Assembly: GCF_052324685.1 (NCBI RefSeq)
Contig: NW_027506893.1
Span: 1,540,652 to 1,604,651 of the forward strand
Origin: Brachyhypopomus gauderio
Taxonomy: Eukaryota; Chordata; Actinopteri; Gymnotiformes; Hypopomidae
DNA: 64,000 nt
Reading direction: 5' to 3'
In this document: in pieces, positions 10,790-22,559 of the stretch
How the letters are laid out: every line of letters starts with the position of its first letter
How positions within the stretch are numbered: the first letter of the stretch is position 1
Made by a program: the position numbers and the translations under genes
The notes under the pieces: generated by a model
The model's database searches: none
Seen by the model: only the letters and a program-made list of their open reading frames with translations
What the model was told of the DNA's origin: nothing

Positions 10790-11204
10790 CCCAGATAGCA
10801 ACAGGATCTGGGCCGATTCTGGCTTACATTTGGCACTATCGGTTCACTTTATCGGTGAACGGCATCGGTTAGCGGCATGTTGGCCAAGCTTTTGCCGACA
10901 GCTAGATTTTTTAAAAGTTTGATGTTTCGGCTGACTTCTGGCGTGTACACGAGTAACCAAAAGAGGGTGGGAAAAACAGAGTGAACTGTTAAGAGAGGGT
11001 TTGCTGTGGCCCGTGAAACAGCTCGTGAAGTGGAACGTTGCAGTTGTGTTTCAAACTGAGAGCTAGTCCGTGTATTGTCTGCACTTCTCTATTTGTATAT
11101 ATACCTTTGTTTGTTCACAAGTAAGGTAGGTTAGGTTACTCAACTGTTCCATTGTTTACTTGTTAAACTATTTACTTGTTCAGACTACACTGCCAGGTAT
11201 CATC

Positions 11205-13392
11205 TGTTGCGCTTGGTTCCACTTTCACCTTAGCGCAGCATGTTCGTTGATGCAAGAGAAAACATTACCAGTCTTGTCTTTAACCTTTTATTATAAGCAA
11301 GTAAAAATACAGAGATCTCTGGAGAGAGAGTATGCAAAACCCTATCTACTCTACCCTATAGCATTGTGCGCAGGTCTCTCTGACTCAGACACTTTTCCTC
11401 CTGTCCTATATAGTGTGGTCTGGGTATAAGCCCCCACCTTTGCTACTCAGCGATGGAATCTCCCTATGTCTGATAACTTGTCTGCCTATTGCTCAAAAAC
11501 TGTTTTTGCATGTTCTCCAAAAGTTGTTTGTCTAACACTTTCAGAATTAGATGAGCCCATCTTAGTTCCCTAAATCCTACAACATGTTTTGACAAATTGA
11601 CAAATTACAGACGTCAAACACACATACATTTCTTCTCTAGAAGTGAAAGCGATGTTTTCACTTCTTGGTTTGCAAATGTCAAGTGGACCTACAGAGGCTA
11701 TTTTGAAGGTTTCTCTTTTTTAGCTACACTGTAAAAAAAAATCCAAATTTACGGTAAAAGACTGGCAGCCGTGGTTGCCAGAACTTTACCGTAAAAACAA
11801 CAGTGACAATGTAAAAAACACTACGGTATCTTTTTAGACAACCGTAAATTTCATCATTTAGAACTGTTCTTTTTACGGAAAATGACTTTACAGCTTACAA
11901 TAATACACTGTAAAATTAAGAACTTCTTAAAATAAACCTATTTACGGTGAATAATTTTAAAAACAACTATTTTTTACTGTTTATTTCTATGATGAATACA
12001 TTACAACCATTACTATTTTACAGAATTTGATTGTAAAGTCCAACTTCACAGTAAATTACTGGCATGCCGCCATCACTAGGACTTCCCAGTTGTTGCTACC
12101 AATGACCTATAATATAATATAGATCATTGGTTACCACATTTTAAGGCAACAAGTCATTTGTATTTTGCCTTAACAACGTAATCACGCATGAAGCTGTAAT
12201 CACGCGTATTTAACACGTCATGTGAATCATGAGGGCAGGTCATTAGCACTGTAACATTACACAAACACGGTAGGTAGACTCAGACAATGTACAACTACAT
12301 AAACTAATACAGGGAGACTTAAACTAACAAAACATATAATCAAATACATAATCAACAACAGCATGTCATAACACTTACACATAACGCGTATCAATAAAGA
12401 AGCCGCGGGGGCTCATGGGAAGTAGCGCCGCCCCCAGTGGACCGACGCTACACAATTTTACAGACTTTAAGCAGAAAAGCCTTAAATTTTCTCAAAAATC
12501 AGCAGTGTGCCTTGTATGTGCACTCAATTCAAAAATCTGTCCCTGACACAGATACGTAATGTGTACGCTGGCAGCGATAAACTAACCAGAGAACATTACG
12601 TAAAACGTAATTGAGTAAAGAACAGCGGGAGAAGCGTCTCTACAGTCACCATTCGACTGAAGGCAGCAATGATAGCACAAGACTTGAATATCGAAAACTT
12701 TAAGTGCACCTTATGTTCCAAAAAACACGGTATTCCTTATATGTATAAATATTTGACCCATATTTACAAAGACAATTTCTAAAATGGCAGTACATTGTCC
12801 TATATTTCAACATGCTTTACCTTTCAGCACTGGCCATATTTTTAGCATTTTCTTTCTGTAGAAATCAAGGTGCGATTTTGCTGATTGATGAATGGTTTTC
12901 ACTGTAAATTGAAATGTAGGCTACTCATCAGCAAAATCTGTAATTTAGACTGAATATTTTTTTTATTTTTAGGGTAATTCCTTGTTTACTACATTACGGA
13001 ATTTTCCAATATATTTTACCTAAAATATTGAAATTAACATTAAAAATGTGTGCTTTCTACATATTATGACTGTAAAAATTAATTTTATATACTGTTTATT
13101 TTTTTAAAGTAAACTATTGCATCTGTTACAGTGATATACTGTTTTCTACTTTATGATCTTTTACTGTTGCTATTTTATAGTTTTTTACCGTAAATTCAAC
13201 AAACATTTTTTACAGTGTAACTTTCTCCTGCACATACTTAAAAAGGGCGGACAAGCATATTCTCAGATACTTTTGATAATAAGTAATTTGATTAACACTG
13301 TAATGTAAACAAAATATAAAGGGATTACAATATTGATCTTAAGCAGTATGATTAACTGTAATGCTAATGTATTTTAAATGTAATTTCCAACA
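11205..13392 (-). repeat. Provirus 3' LTR, interrupted by a TA-flanked element
   Basis: The plus-strand ends are TGTTGCGC and TTCCAACA. Without the insert at 11727-13217 and its TA copy the LTR is 695 bp, against 769 bp for the other LTR. Most of the difference is one segment of about 75 bp present only in the other LTR (about 29129-29204). Outside that I count 6 substitutions. Confidence 0.88.
11727..13217. mobile_element. 1.49-kb DNA element with TA target duplication
   Basis: It starts CACTGTAAAAAA and ends TTTTTTACAGTG, with more TTTACGGT/ACCGTAAA motifs just inside both ends. It is flanked by TA on both sides. The other LTR reads AGCTAACTTTC at the same position (about 29321), which is the empty site with one TA. 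It contains no credible ORF. TA duplication suggests Tc1/mariner-type mobilisation; the superfamily is not settled. Confidence 0.85.
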
Positions 13393-13404
13393 ATTCCCCC
13401 TTTT
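13393..13404 (-). other. Polypurine tract of the provirus
   Basis: On the minus strand AAAAGGGGGAAT directly abuts the first base of the 3' LTR. This is the position and composition expected for the primer of plus-strand DNA synthesis. Confidence 0.8.
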
Positions 13405-13655
13405 GATATCTTAAGATATCACAACTTGGTTTCTTCCAAAACTACCCTCTCATCATACCCTATCATCCTTGTGGTTCCTTCCTTTCAGTCTTTCTGCTGA
13501 TGAAACGTTCCACTAAGCTTCTTATGCATGGAATACAACAACATCCTCATATAATCACAATACTCAAAATGCAGCAATGGATGTTAATGCTGTCATATGA
13601 ACTTTATGCTTGCAAGATGGCCGTTCCAGCCGGCCAGTAATATAATTATCAACCC

Positions 13656-13916
13656 CTAAAGCTTTATGTGAAACTCTCCAAGCAAACTCAATTTTGCAGT
13701 TACTATTAAGACAACAATGGCCTCGACCCACCATGGACCCACATTCACAGGGGGCAGTCCCCTGGAAGGTCCTGGTGACCCAAACAATGTATGGCCAACA
13801 TGCTGTTGAGTTATAATAATCACACTGCTGCTAGTTTTAATGATAATGCAAAAACATGTAGTCAAATAAACAATGTTAAACAAGACCTGTAAAACAAAAT
13901 TAGATAATATTACCAA
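13656..13916 (-). pseudogene. Hydrophobic frame, possible end of a provirus env gene
   Basis: The 86-residue frame has a hydrophobic N-terminal stretch (about residues 1-35) followed by a short polar tail. It sits between the integrase remnant and the polypurine tract, where the membrane-anchor end of env would be. The space between integrase and LTR is only about 600 bp, so most of env is missing. No surface motifs or cysteine pattern were recognised, so it may be chance. Confidence 0.2.
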
Positions 13917-14028
13917 AAATCCAAATACATCACAAAACTTTTACTTAATCTCTGCCAGCGTCATCTATTCTTCTGCCCGCGTTGGAGGTGAGATTATCTT
14001 CTTATCCCACGTAGGAGGTCAGGGTGGA

Positions 14029-14828
14029 CTACCTGATTGTTGAACCTCCGCTCTCGGGTGTTATTTTGACCCGTGGCTTGAGAGCTCCATATCTCGGCGC
14101 GCTGGCTCTGATGCTCAGCACTGGCTGAGGTGGTACCACGTTTCTCCTTTGCCCTTCAGTCGGACGGAGTGTGATGTTCTCTTTAGTGACCTTGAATGGA
14201 CTGGTCCACCTGAGCTCTGACCACTTTCTTTTGATGACCTTGAACAGGACCCATTTAGTGACGGGCAAGTCTGCTCATGAGCTGGTTCTGACTCCTCTCC
14301 TTGTACCTGGACAGAATAAGCTTCACATATTGCTTTTTAGTGCATTGTAACCTTCTTTGTACAACCCCGAGTACATCTGTCAGGTTTCGCAAGCGCGTTG
14401 GGGGACCCCCGAAAACTTCTCACTGTCATGAGCTCAAACGGCATGAATCCTGTAACAAAATTCACTAAACATCTTCTGGCCAACAATACAAATACATTTG
14501 TGCACATACCTTTACCTTTATCCTTACCATTTATAATTTCCAATTTAGCCTGAGATTGAGAATGATAAACCAACCCATATTTGTGTCTCAAACCCAAATT
14601 TTGTTCCACAAATTTTTGCTTCTAGCTAGTGAAGTGCATCCCATTATCTGAGCACACTAATTTAGTAAACAATGGTGCAGTATCCAGTAATTTTATCAAC
14701 ATTTTGCAGATTGACTTAGAGTCTTCTGCCCTGGTGGGAAATGCTTCTACCCAACCTTGGTTGGGTAGTCCTTGTATTGGTATTAACATGTCCATGTAGT
14801 CAATCTGAATTTCTTCTCCTACATACAT
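14029..14828 (-). pseudogene. Retroviral-type integrase remnant (frames broken)
   Basis: Three adjacent minus-strand frames together give an integrase. 14622-14828 has the first catalytic Asp in an IDYMD context, a WVEAFPTR segment and the second Asp in CSDNGMHFTS. 14337-14609 continues with KHKYGLVYHSQSQ-like and an Asp/Glu position in KLEIING, where the third catalytic acid belongs. 14029-14268 is a C-terminal DNA-binding domain with WVLFKVIKRKWSELRWTSPF. All three catalytic positions are visible but stops and frameshifts separate the blocks. Integrase joins viral DNA to host DNA in the nucleus. The last block's style is that of gamma/epsilon-like elements rather than Gypsy. The provirus cannot make this enzyme. 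Confidence 0.8.
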
Positions 14829-14839
14829 TGCATATATTT

Positions 14840-15638
14840 ATACTCTTTATTTATTTCTCTTGTATATCTGAATCTTACATATGTGTAGTTCCTTACACTA
14901 TTCTCTGCTGCTGTAACAATGCAAATTTCCTCACTATCTTATCTTAGCTCCTGTGGTCCAGGGAGCCTACTTAGACCTGGTCTTAAAGCATGACAGCTGT
15001 TCGGCACATTTCAAATATCACATTACTCTGTCCAGTCTGCTTTTATGTCAGTATGGGTGCCATCAGTAACTAAAATTTTCCTTCATGTATTTTTACCCAC
15101 GTGCTACCCTGTGTGCCTCAGTTCACACTGGTTTGATCAATAGACTCTGTACCCCGTTTGGTCCTTCCCAGACATCCTTACTTCCTTATCTCTTTTACCA
15201 TCTTTGTTCAACAATGCTATTTTATTTTATTTCATGAATTAATTAATTAATTTAATTTTTTCTTTGGGGTAGGTTTTTCCTGTAGTTTAAGTAGCTCTGG
15301 GCCCTGTGGTAGAAGAGATCACTCCTCGTCTGCCCTGCAAACCATCTGATGGGCTCCTGTGACATAGCCTGCTTGCCTCTGTCTCTCAGCTCGCCCCCCC
15401 TTTTGATATCCTGTAACTGTGTGTGTGCGACTTCTGCTTCATGCTGTGTGCTGTCTAACAGGAAGTTGAGGTGTATCAGCAACTTCCTCTTCCCCCTTAT
15501 TCTGAAACCCACTCCGATCCTGCAGGAGTGTGTTTCAGACACATCTAAGAAAAATGGTAGGTTATAATCATCAACTGCCTAAGTCCACGGCCTGTGCCAA
15601 TACCTGTTTTAGTTTAATGAATTGTCTTTCTCTGTAAT
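14840..15638 (-). other. Provirus interior upstream of integrase, unassigned
   Basis: This should be reverse transcriptase/RNase H territory by position, but I see no RT motif in any frame. A 96-residue minus-strand frame at 15252-15542 is unrecognised. Its region has no membrane segment or repeat. The pol core is deleted or eroded beyond reading. Confidence 0.4.
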
Positions 15639-17121
15639 GGGGAAATACTAGTCAAATGAAGTTGTTTTAATAATCTAGGTATTACAAGATTTAAATTAGC
15701 TCACACTCCGATGCCTTGCTGTACTCTATAAAAAATTATTGTAAATATAATTAAGTTTTTTTAAGTACTATCTAAAAGAATAATCTAGTAAGAATCTCAC
15801 AGAAAATTACATGCAATACTTGGTGTTTCTGATCTTCTGAGTGAGAAACTGAAAAGGATGAAGGTGGATACCCCCATTGTGACCTGGATTACTGACTACC
15901 TTACCGGCAGACCACAGTATGTACGTTTGCAGCAGTGTGTGTCGGACAGGGTGGGTGGTTAGCAACGTTGGTGCTCCACAGGGGACTGTCCTCTCTCCTT
16001 TCCTTTTCACTCTCTACACCACGGATTTCAACTACTGCACAGAGACTTCAGAAGTTTTCTGATGACTCAGCAATAGTTGGATGTATCAGCAAGGGTGATG
16101 AGGATGAGTATCGGACGACGGTGAATGACTTTGTTGAATGGTGCGAGATGAACCATCTGCAGCTTAATTTAACAAAGACTAAAGAACTGGTTGTGGACCT
16201 GAGGAGGGAAAAGGCACCGGTGACCCCTATGTCCATCAGGGGGGTCAGTGTTGACATGGTTGAACACTACAAATATCTAGGTGTTCACATTGACCATAAA
16301 CTGGACTGGGGTATGAACACTGATGTCCTCTACAGGAAGGGCCAAAGTCGCCTCTATTTTTTGAGGCGTCTGAGGTCTTTCAACATCTGCCGGACCATGC
16401 TGAAGATCTTCTATGAGTCTGTTGTGGCGAGTGCTATCCTGTATGCTGTGGCATGTTGGGGGAGTAAGCTGAAGGTGGCAGATGCCAACAGACTTAATAA
16501 ACTGATTCGTAAGGCCGGTGATGTTGTGGGTGTGGAGCTGGACTCGCTGACGGCAGTGTCAGAAAGGAGGACTCTGTCTAAGTTGAGGGGTATTATGAAC
16601 AATGTATCCCACCCACTCTACAACACTGTAATGAGACACAGAAGTACTTTCAGTGAGAGACTCATAAATCCAAAATGCACTACAGAGCGCCACAGAAGAT
16701 TATTTTTACCTGTGGCCATTAAACTGTACAACTCCTCTTTAAAAGCATAATGCTCAATATTCATCTGTGTAATGTCTACTACTAGTATTACCTTCAAATG
16801 TGCAATACTATTATTATTACAAGATTATACAATATTATTATTACATTTCAAATGTGCAATACCCTCTCAATAACAACAACAATTGCATCTGACACTTCAC
16901 ACTTTATTTTTATTCTTATTTCTACTGACACTTTATTTTATTTCTATTGACACGTTATTTTATTTATTTCTATTTCTTCTTCTAAACTTTGTTTGATTTG
17001 TCATTTAATTATGTAAATATTTTTGGTATTTTTTATATAGTGTATTTTTATTAATAGGAGCAGCCGTAACAATTGCAATTTCCCCCAGGGGATTAATAAA
17101 TATTTCTGATTCTGATTCTGA
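15639..17121 (+). mobile_element. CR1/Rex1-like LINE, 5' truncated, with 12-bp duplication
   Basis: A plus-strand LINE ends in tandem CTGATT repeats at about 17103-17121, the kind of short repeat tail used by CR1/Rex1 elements in place of poly(A). TTTCTCTGTAAT occurs at 15627-15638 and again at 17122-17133, a likely target duplication. The first about 170 bp carries no coding sequence and may be a rearranged 5' end. It interrupts the provirus. Confidence 0.72.
15811..16750 (+). pseudogene. CR1/Rex1-like reverse transcriptase, C-terminal half
   Basis: Upstream of about 15955 the frame carries the RT segment LLSEKLKRMKVDTPIVTWI and DYLTGRPQYVRLQ. A frameshift near 15955 leads into GAPQGTVLSPFLFTLY in another frame. 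The frame from 15935 to 16750 then has FSDDSAIVG, which corresponds to the YxDD catalytic box, and NHLQLNLTKTKELVVD, YKYLGVHID, LYFLRRLRSF and the C-terminal AIKLYNSSL ending. The enzyme copies LINE RNA at nicked chromosomal DNA. The N-terminal endonuclease is missing and the frame is broken, so this copy is dead. The clade call is from memory of fish LINE sequences. Confidence 0.75.
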
Positions 17122-17232
17122 TTTCTCTGTAATAGTTTGTCTTCAAATACATTTTGTATATTTTAGTCTAAATAGCAAAGTAAAATTTACAATGCTTTTG
17201 TAATTTTCTTTTTGTGAGAAGCTAAACTGAAC

Positions 17233-17680
17233 ACAGCAAGTAAAAGGTCACTTGCAGAATCCACGCATGCGCAGTGATATCAGCAAGTCAAACGTTTTTC
17301 AGCGGAGTGCAGCTGAGATTTTGTTACTGTTGCTGCACTAAAAGAAGCAATTTTTTCTTGCTTCACAAAATGTTGCACAATGCTTTGTAATATTTTAATG
17401 CTGGTTTTATATCAGAAATGAATACTGTTAATAAAAATATTTATCAGTTAAACATTACTAAAGAACTTCAAAAATTACTACTATTACGTAAATAATAAAA
17501 GCCATGGGAGAATGAGGTGCTACATTGTTGTAGTAAAATCTACTAAAGTACACCGAGTAAAATCTAATTGCATATATTGTGTTGCAAAGTAACATTTACT
17601 GAAACATTTTGTAGTTAAATACACTGAAAATTATGAGTACATATTACTTGAATATATGCTTTGTTAAATTTACTTGCTGT
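17233..17680. mobile_element. Probable MITE with 12-bp inverted ends
   Basis: It starts ACAGCAAGTAAA and ends TTTACTTGCTGT, a perfect 12-bp inverted pair around about 450 bp of AT-rich sequence without coding potential. No clear target duplication is visible. It lies inside the provirus interior. Confidence 0.45.
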
Positions 17681-18664
17681 TTCTACATGGAAAAACTTTC
17701 CTAAGTTTTTTTTTTTTTTTTGTAAACCATACTCCAAATTTTTCAGTGTACTGGCTCTCCTTATCATGCTTCCCTACTCCTTTCCCATGTGACCAGGGTG
17801 TGAAGCTAACGAGATGTGTGGAGTGGCTGAATCTCCCATCATATACCAGCACTGCTGGGCATGTCTCAGCTTTGCAGGGGTCGCCGCACCCTTAGGCCTC
17901 ACAGACCCCTAGTTTCAATTTCCCATACCTGATCCTGTAGCTGTTCCTCAAATTCCTCCCATGAATTGGATCCCTTCCTATGTCATACAACAATATAACA
18001 TGAAGTGGGTCGGGTGGTGGGACAAAGAATAAATCAAAGTGATCCGGCTTCAAGGTCATGAACTGGGAGTGGACGCCCCTCGCGGATCATGAGTGAGGCT
18101 TCAGGAAACCTCTGTAGATAGCAACCGTGGAGGGCAGTCTGTGGACATCAGGTGCATCAGGTGTCTGCTGTCTGTGAACAGTGCATTTGTAATGTCTCTT
18201 CCACACAGGTTAACAGGTGCAGTGTTTGAACCTGTGTTTAATGGCCTGCTGGCCGCAATGTACAGTCATTAGAACAGTTCTGTGCAGACTTCGATATTCT
18301 CCAGCCAGAAATGACAGTCTTTGAGTACCGCCAGTGAGGGACAACATAGGATTTGCCGTGGTTTTGCTGTCCGGATTCTCATCAGGGCCCTGCCACTGCC
18401 CTGGTGCTGCTGAAGGGTTGGTGCTGACCTCTGGCCCGCCTTCATCCTACGGTTCTGTGGGGACTCTCTTTCGCCCAATGACTCTCCTGAACAGAAAGAG
18501 AACATCCACCCCACCTGCCACAACGAAGTTGCCAGGATCACTGTGACCTTCCTTGCCCCTTCCCAAAACCCCTTCCTCTAAAATTTAGGTTAAACCCAAA
18601 CTGTTGATACTACTGCATAAAATAATACACTTAGGGGACATATTGAGGTCTCTGGGGCGGACCC
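17681..18664 (-). other. Provirus interior, coding remnants not identified
   Basis: By position this would be gag-pol sequence. Minus-strand frames of 60-90 residues exist (17670-17852, 18269-18541) but none shows a motif I can name. One short minus-strand segment near 17935-17960 reads WEEFEEQLQ, which looks coding. I can say no more. Confidence 0.3.
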
Positions 18665-19028
18665 CCGCTCTGAGGGCTGTTGTAGTGCAACAACATGCTC
18701 AGAGACATTTCATCTCTGCCCAGCTTCAAGAAGAGTCTCAAAACCTTCCTATTTAGATCTGCTTTTAATTAAGAAACTCCAACTCTGTTCTAAATGCCAT
18801 CTTATTTACTTTATTGCATTATTTTTCCATTATTTCACAATTTGTCACTTTATTACATTCTTTTATTGTTTTCTATGTTTAATTTCTTTTAACATTCTTT
18901 TCCTTTCTCTTTTTTTAAAATTATTATTTATCCTGTAAAACACTTTGAGTTGTGTGTATGTATGAAAGGTGCTATACAAATGCAGATTATTATTATTATT
19001 ATTATTGTTATTGTTGTTATTATTATTA
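18665..19028 (+). mobile_element. L2-type LINE 3' end with (ATT)n tail
   Basis: The sequence encodes the short LINE C-terminal stretch LKTFLFRSAF near 18735, then has the L2-like 3' UTR with CACTTTGAGTTGTGTGTATG and GGTGCTATACAAATGCAG. It ends in an ATT microsatellite at 18987-19028. It is 5' truncated to about 350 bp and is inserted in the provirus. Confidence 0.65.
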
Positions 19029-19231
19029 AACATTTCCCAGTCACTTTAACTGGCGTCAGATTCCCCATATTGAACTGACAACATACAGACCCATTCCAAA
19101 AATTTGAAAAACATGGAAATGTTGATCAATATCCAAAAAAGCTTCTTTCATGGATTATGTATTCAGGGCCCGCAGTGTAAACAATTTCAAGTATTTATCT
19201 TTATTATGTTTATTTGTTATTATTATTATTA

Positions 19232-20180
19232 CTACCACTTCTCTAAGTCTCCCAGAGCCAAGCTCTTTCCTGCTGTCAGCTTATTCAGTTTAACTAGCCA
19301 AATGCCTCCTCCCTTACTGAGAGGGGGAAGTTGGTCAGACAGGGCAGTGAAGTCAGTCAATGGCAGAGACTGATATTCACCAAGGCCAGTGGGCCTGTGC
19401 ACAAATGGCATGTTTAAAACTCCCGGTAATTTTGACTCACTTTTCCTAGATCTAGTGCCCTGGTACGGGCCTACAGACTCATCCAACTCACAACACTCTG
19501 GGGCTAAATGCTGGGGCGAGAAAAGCTGTTTTGTGACATTACGTCATTCTTCTCTGGCTTCTATAAGTTCCTCTACTAGGGAGACACTTCCTGACTTCAA
19601 ACCATCACCCCCCACTGCTTCTCCCTCTGACATGTTATCTTCACTCTCTTCACTTACCCCCACGTGTGCGCTCTCAACATCTGACTCCACCCAAGTCCCT
19701 ATTAATTTGCAGTTAACCCTTACCGCGCGACCTGACTTACTTTTATTGTCTATTTGCCTTTTTCTTGCTCCCTTAACTCCCTTCTTGGTCTTTCCTAGTT
19801 TAAATCCTTTAACAGGACTAGCGCGCTTCTCTACCTCTGCTCGCCTGCCTGTCTTCTGTGTGCAGCGTGTTCTAATGTTGTTCACCTCTTCCTCTCTGTC
19901 AGTCTCTTCAGAGCGCTCAGACTCACTTCCTGATCTGGCTTCCTGTGAACTGTCGCAGTTCTCCCTCCCTCTCTCATCTTGTCGAACGGCTCAATTTGCT
20001 TTGGTTTTTACACTCTTTATTGGGGGTTTTAACTATTTGCAGGGTTCCTGTTTTTACATTAACCACTGCATAGATTCCTTTTGTAGTGTTGGTGGCACTC
20101 TCCTGTGAGGGTGGCATATCTTTCTTACTATCCGCTATCTTCCTGGCCTGTTCCCCGATAGCCCAAGCCAACAACACTTA
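19232..20180 (-). pseudogene. Probable gag remnant of the provirus
   Basis: Three overlapping minus-strand frames cover this stretch: 19974-20177, 19544-19885 and 19232-19486. The middle frame is highly charged, with Lys/Arg-rich and then Glu/Ser/Asp-rich blocks, like the matrix/linker part of a gag protein. The last frame has PLTDFTALSDQLPPLSKGGG followed by a WLVKLNKLTAGKSLALGDL segment, which looks like the start of a capsid domain. It lies downstream of the leader and upstream of pol, as gag should. Frameshifts break it. The opposite-strand 239-residue frame at 19389-20108 is treated as a shadow. The identification is from position and composition, not from a firm family match. Confidence 0.5.
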
Positions 20181-20223
20181 TATTTTGCATCGCAATGCTA
20201 GTCCTCTTTCACAATGAGAAGGG

Positions 20224-20605
20224 TAATGCTGCAGGCCAGAGCCCCGGTGGGCGTGGGTAAAGGGCGGAGCATGTGTCAATAATTTTCGAATGCAGCCAAT
20301 CAGATACTAGACTTTCGTTGTCAATCAATTTTTATTAAGCCAATTATCAGCCAGAGTTAGCTGTCAATCATTTTTTACTGCAGCCAATCATCTTAACAGA
20401 TCTGCCAAATGAAGGCGGAAACTGCACGGAGAAGCTCTTTAAACAGAAGTATATGCCATTCTTGCACAAAAGTAGCTGAATAAAAACATTAGAAGAGCCA
20501 TGACTTTAGACATTTTTAAATCAAAGTTTAAAATACTTCTCACTTGTTATTCTGGAACGACAGTTTAATGTTTTTTTCCCTTTATTGCACGTATTGCATC
20601 ATTTA

Positions 20606-20672
<67 letters not shown>

Positions 20673-22107
20673 GGCGAGTGTAAATTGTTAGCGGAGGGGA
20701 GGTGTAAATGGACACAAATTAAGTATTATATCGCGATCGATCGCCAAGTATAAACGCCTCCGCCGAGCAGAGCGTTGAGTAGCGATTTCAATTGGAGGAT
20801 CGTGCTCTATTTTTTATTATTAATTTTTTTGCTGATGCTGGTCCAGCGTGTCCCGTGCCACTGATTATGCCTCGGCGTGCCAACGGTGGCCCGCGTGCCA
20901 TAGGTTTCCGACCCCTGCTGTAGAGCCTTTGAATATTAAAACCATTGTAGAAATTAAGTTCAGATGTGACCAGCAATGGAGCGCAAGTAAAAGAAGGACG
21001 CGATCACACAGTCTCATTGAATATGTAGGAGTTAATGAATAAAGTGCACCAACGCAAAACCCGTAACATAATCCAAATAAAGTTTGAAGACCAGTATTTT
21101 TTTATATAATCAGGCATTGCTTTTAATCGTCATAATTATGGAGAGCTAGCTAGCTATCGTATGCTCACCGTGTATCTTTCGCCAAGAGAAATTCGTGGGC
21201 AGAGTTTAATTACATCTTTGCGGGAGTCATTGAGTTGGATTAACTCTGATTTGATCAACTCTGTCCGATAACTCCAACACTCCATCGTCATTTGATTATA
21301 TCAAAACAATACTAGTCTTCCAACTTTATTTGGATTATGTTACGGGTTTTGCGTTGGTGCACTTTATTCATTAACTCCTACATTTTCAATGAGACTGTGT
21401 GATTGCGTCCTTCTTTTACTTTACTTGCTGAGCTTAATTTCTACAATGGTTTTAATATTCAAAGGCTCTACAGCAGGGGTCGGCAACCTATGGCACGCGG
21501 GCCACCGTTGGCACGCCGAGGCATAATCAGTGGCACGCGACACGCTGGACCAGCATCAGCAAAAAATTAATAATAAAAAATAGAGCACGATCCTCCAATC
21601 GAAATCGCTACTCAACGCTCTGCTCGGCGGAGGCGTTTATACTTGGCGATCGATCGCGATATAATACTTAATTTGTGTCCATTTACACCTCCCCTCCGCT
21701 AACAATTTACACTCGCCACATGATGTAAATTATGCAATACGTGCAATAAAGGGAAAAAAACATTAAACTGTCGTTCCAGAATAACAAGTGAGAAGTATTT
21801 TAAACTTTGATATAAAAATGTCTAAAGTCATGGCTCTTCTAATGTTTTTATTCAGCTACTTTTGTGCAAGAATGGCATATACTTCTGTTTAAAGAGATTC
21901 TCCGTGCAGTTTCCGCCTTCATTTGGCAGATCTGTTAAGATGATTGGCTGCAGTAAAAAATGATTGACAGCTAACTCTGGCTGATAATTGGCTTAATAAA
22001 AATTGATTGACAACAAAAGTCTAGTATCTGATTGACTGCATTCGATAATGATTGACACATGCTCCGCCCTTTACCCACGCCCACCGGGGCTCCAGGCTGC
22101 AGCATTA
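20224..22107. repeat. Large foldback inverted repeat, arms of about 0.8-0.9 kb
   Basis: The left arm (20224-21112) and right arm (21293-22107) are near-complementary along their whole length, around a 180-bp loop. The outer ends are TAATGCTGCAG and CTGCAGCATTA. Each arm contains one hAT-like tip, CAGGGGTCGGCAACC (21474 on the plus strand; complement near 20907-20921 with one change), and GGCACGCGGGCCACCGTTGG-type sequence. The left arm has an extra (TA)n run. No gene is visible. It could be a foldback transposon or an inverted duplication of one element. It sits in the provirus leader/gag junction. Confidence 0.88.
20610..20671. repeat. (TA)n microsatellite in the left foldback arm
   Basis: This is about 60 bp of perfect TA repeat. 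The right arm at the matching place (about 21717-21730) has only a short CACATGATG sequence, so the tract grew in one arm after the arms formed. Confidence 0.9.
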
Positions 22108-22559
22108 CATATATGTTCACAATTGATCATTTGTTGCTCTTTCAGTTGTTCTAATTTGCAGAGAGACTGTGATGATTTATGGTCAATGATGGTCGTCACC
22201 TGCCTTCCTGCCTTGGACACCCATACGTTTAAGTCAGCATAACAGCCAGCCCTTATTTAGTCCCACTTCTTACAATTTTCTTCAATAGCATAAATTACTT
22301 TACTGGTCATATTCATCTGTTTCTCTAAAGTATTTCATTCCCATGAACCAACATTCCATTCTACATCAAACTGTTTGTATAACTTCTGCATTTCCTCACC
22401 ATGTTGATAAAAAACAGATACTCACCTGAAATTGTCTTCAACCTTACTTACTAGACTGAGGGTTCTGTTGACACCGTAAGGTTTACCACCCTCAATCAAT
22501 TCAGGTTCCTTGTCTGGCTTTTTGCTTGTCCAATTTGGGTATTTATGGATTCCTCCGGT

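Noticed and set aside
19389..20108. Plus-strand 239-residue ORF rich in Ser/Leu/Pro
   Set aside because: It lies opposite the probable gag frames and has the composition of a shadow frame.
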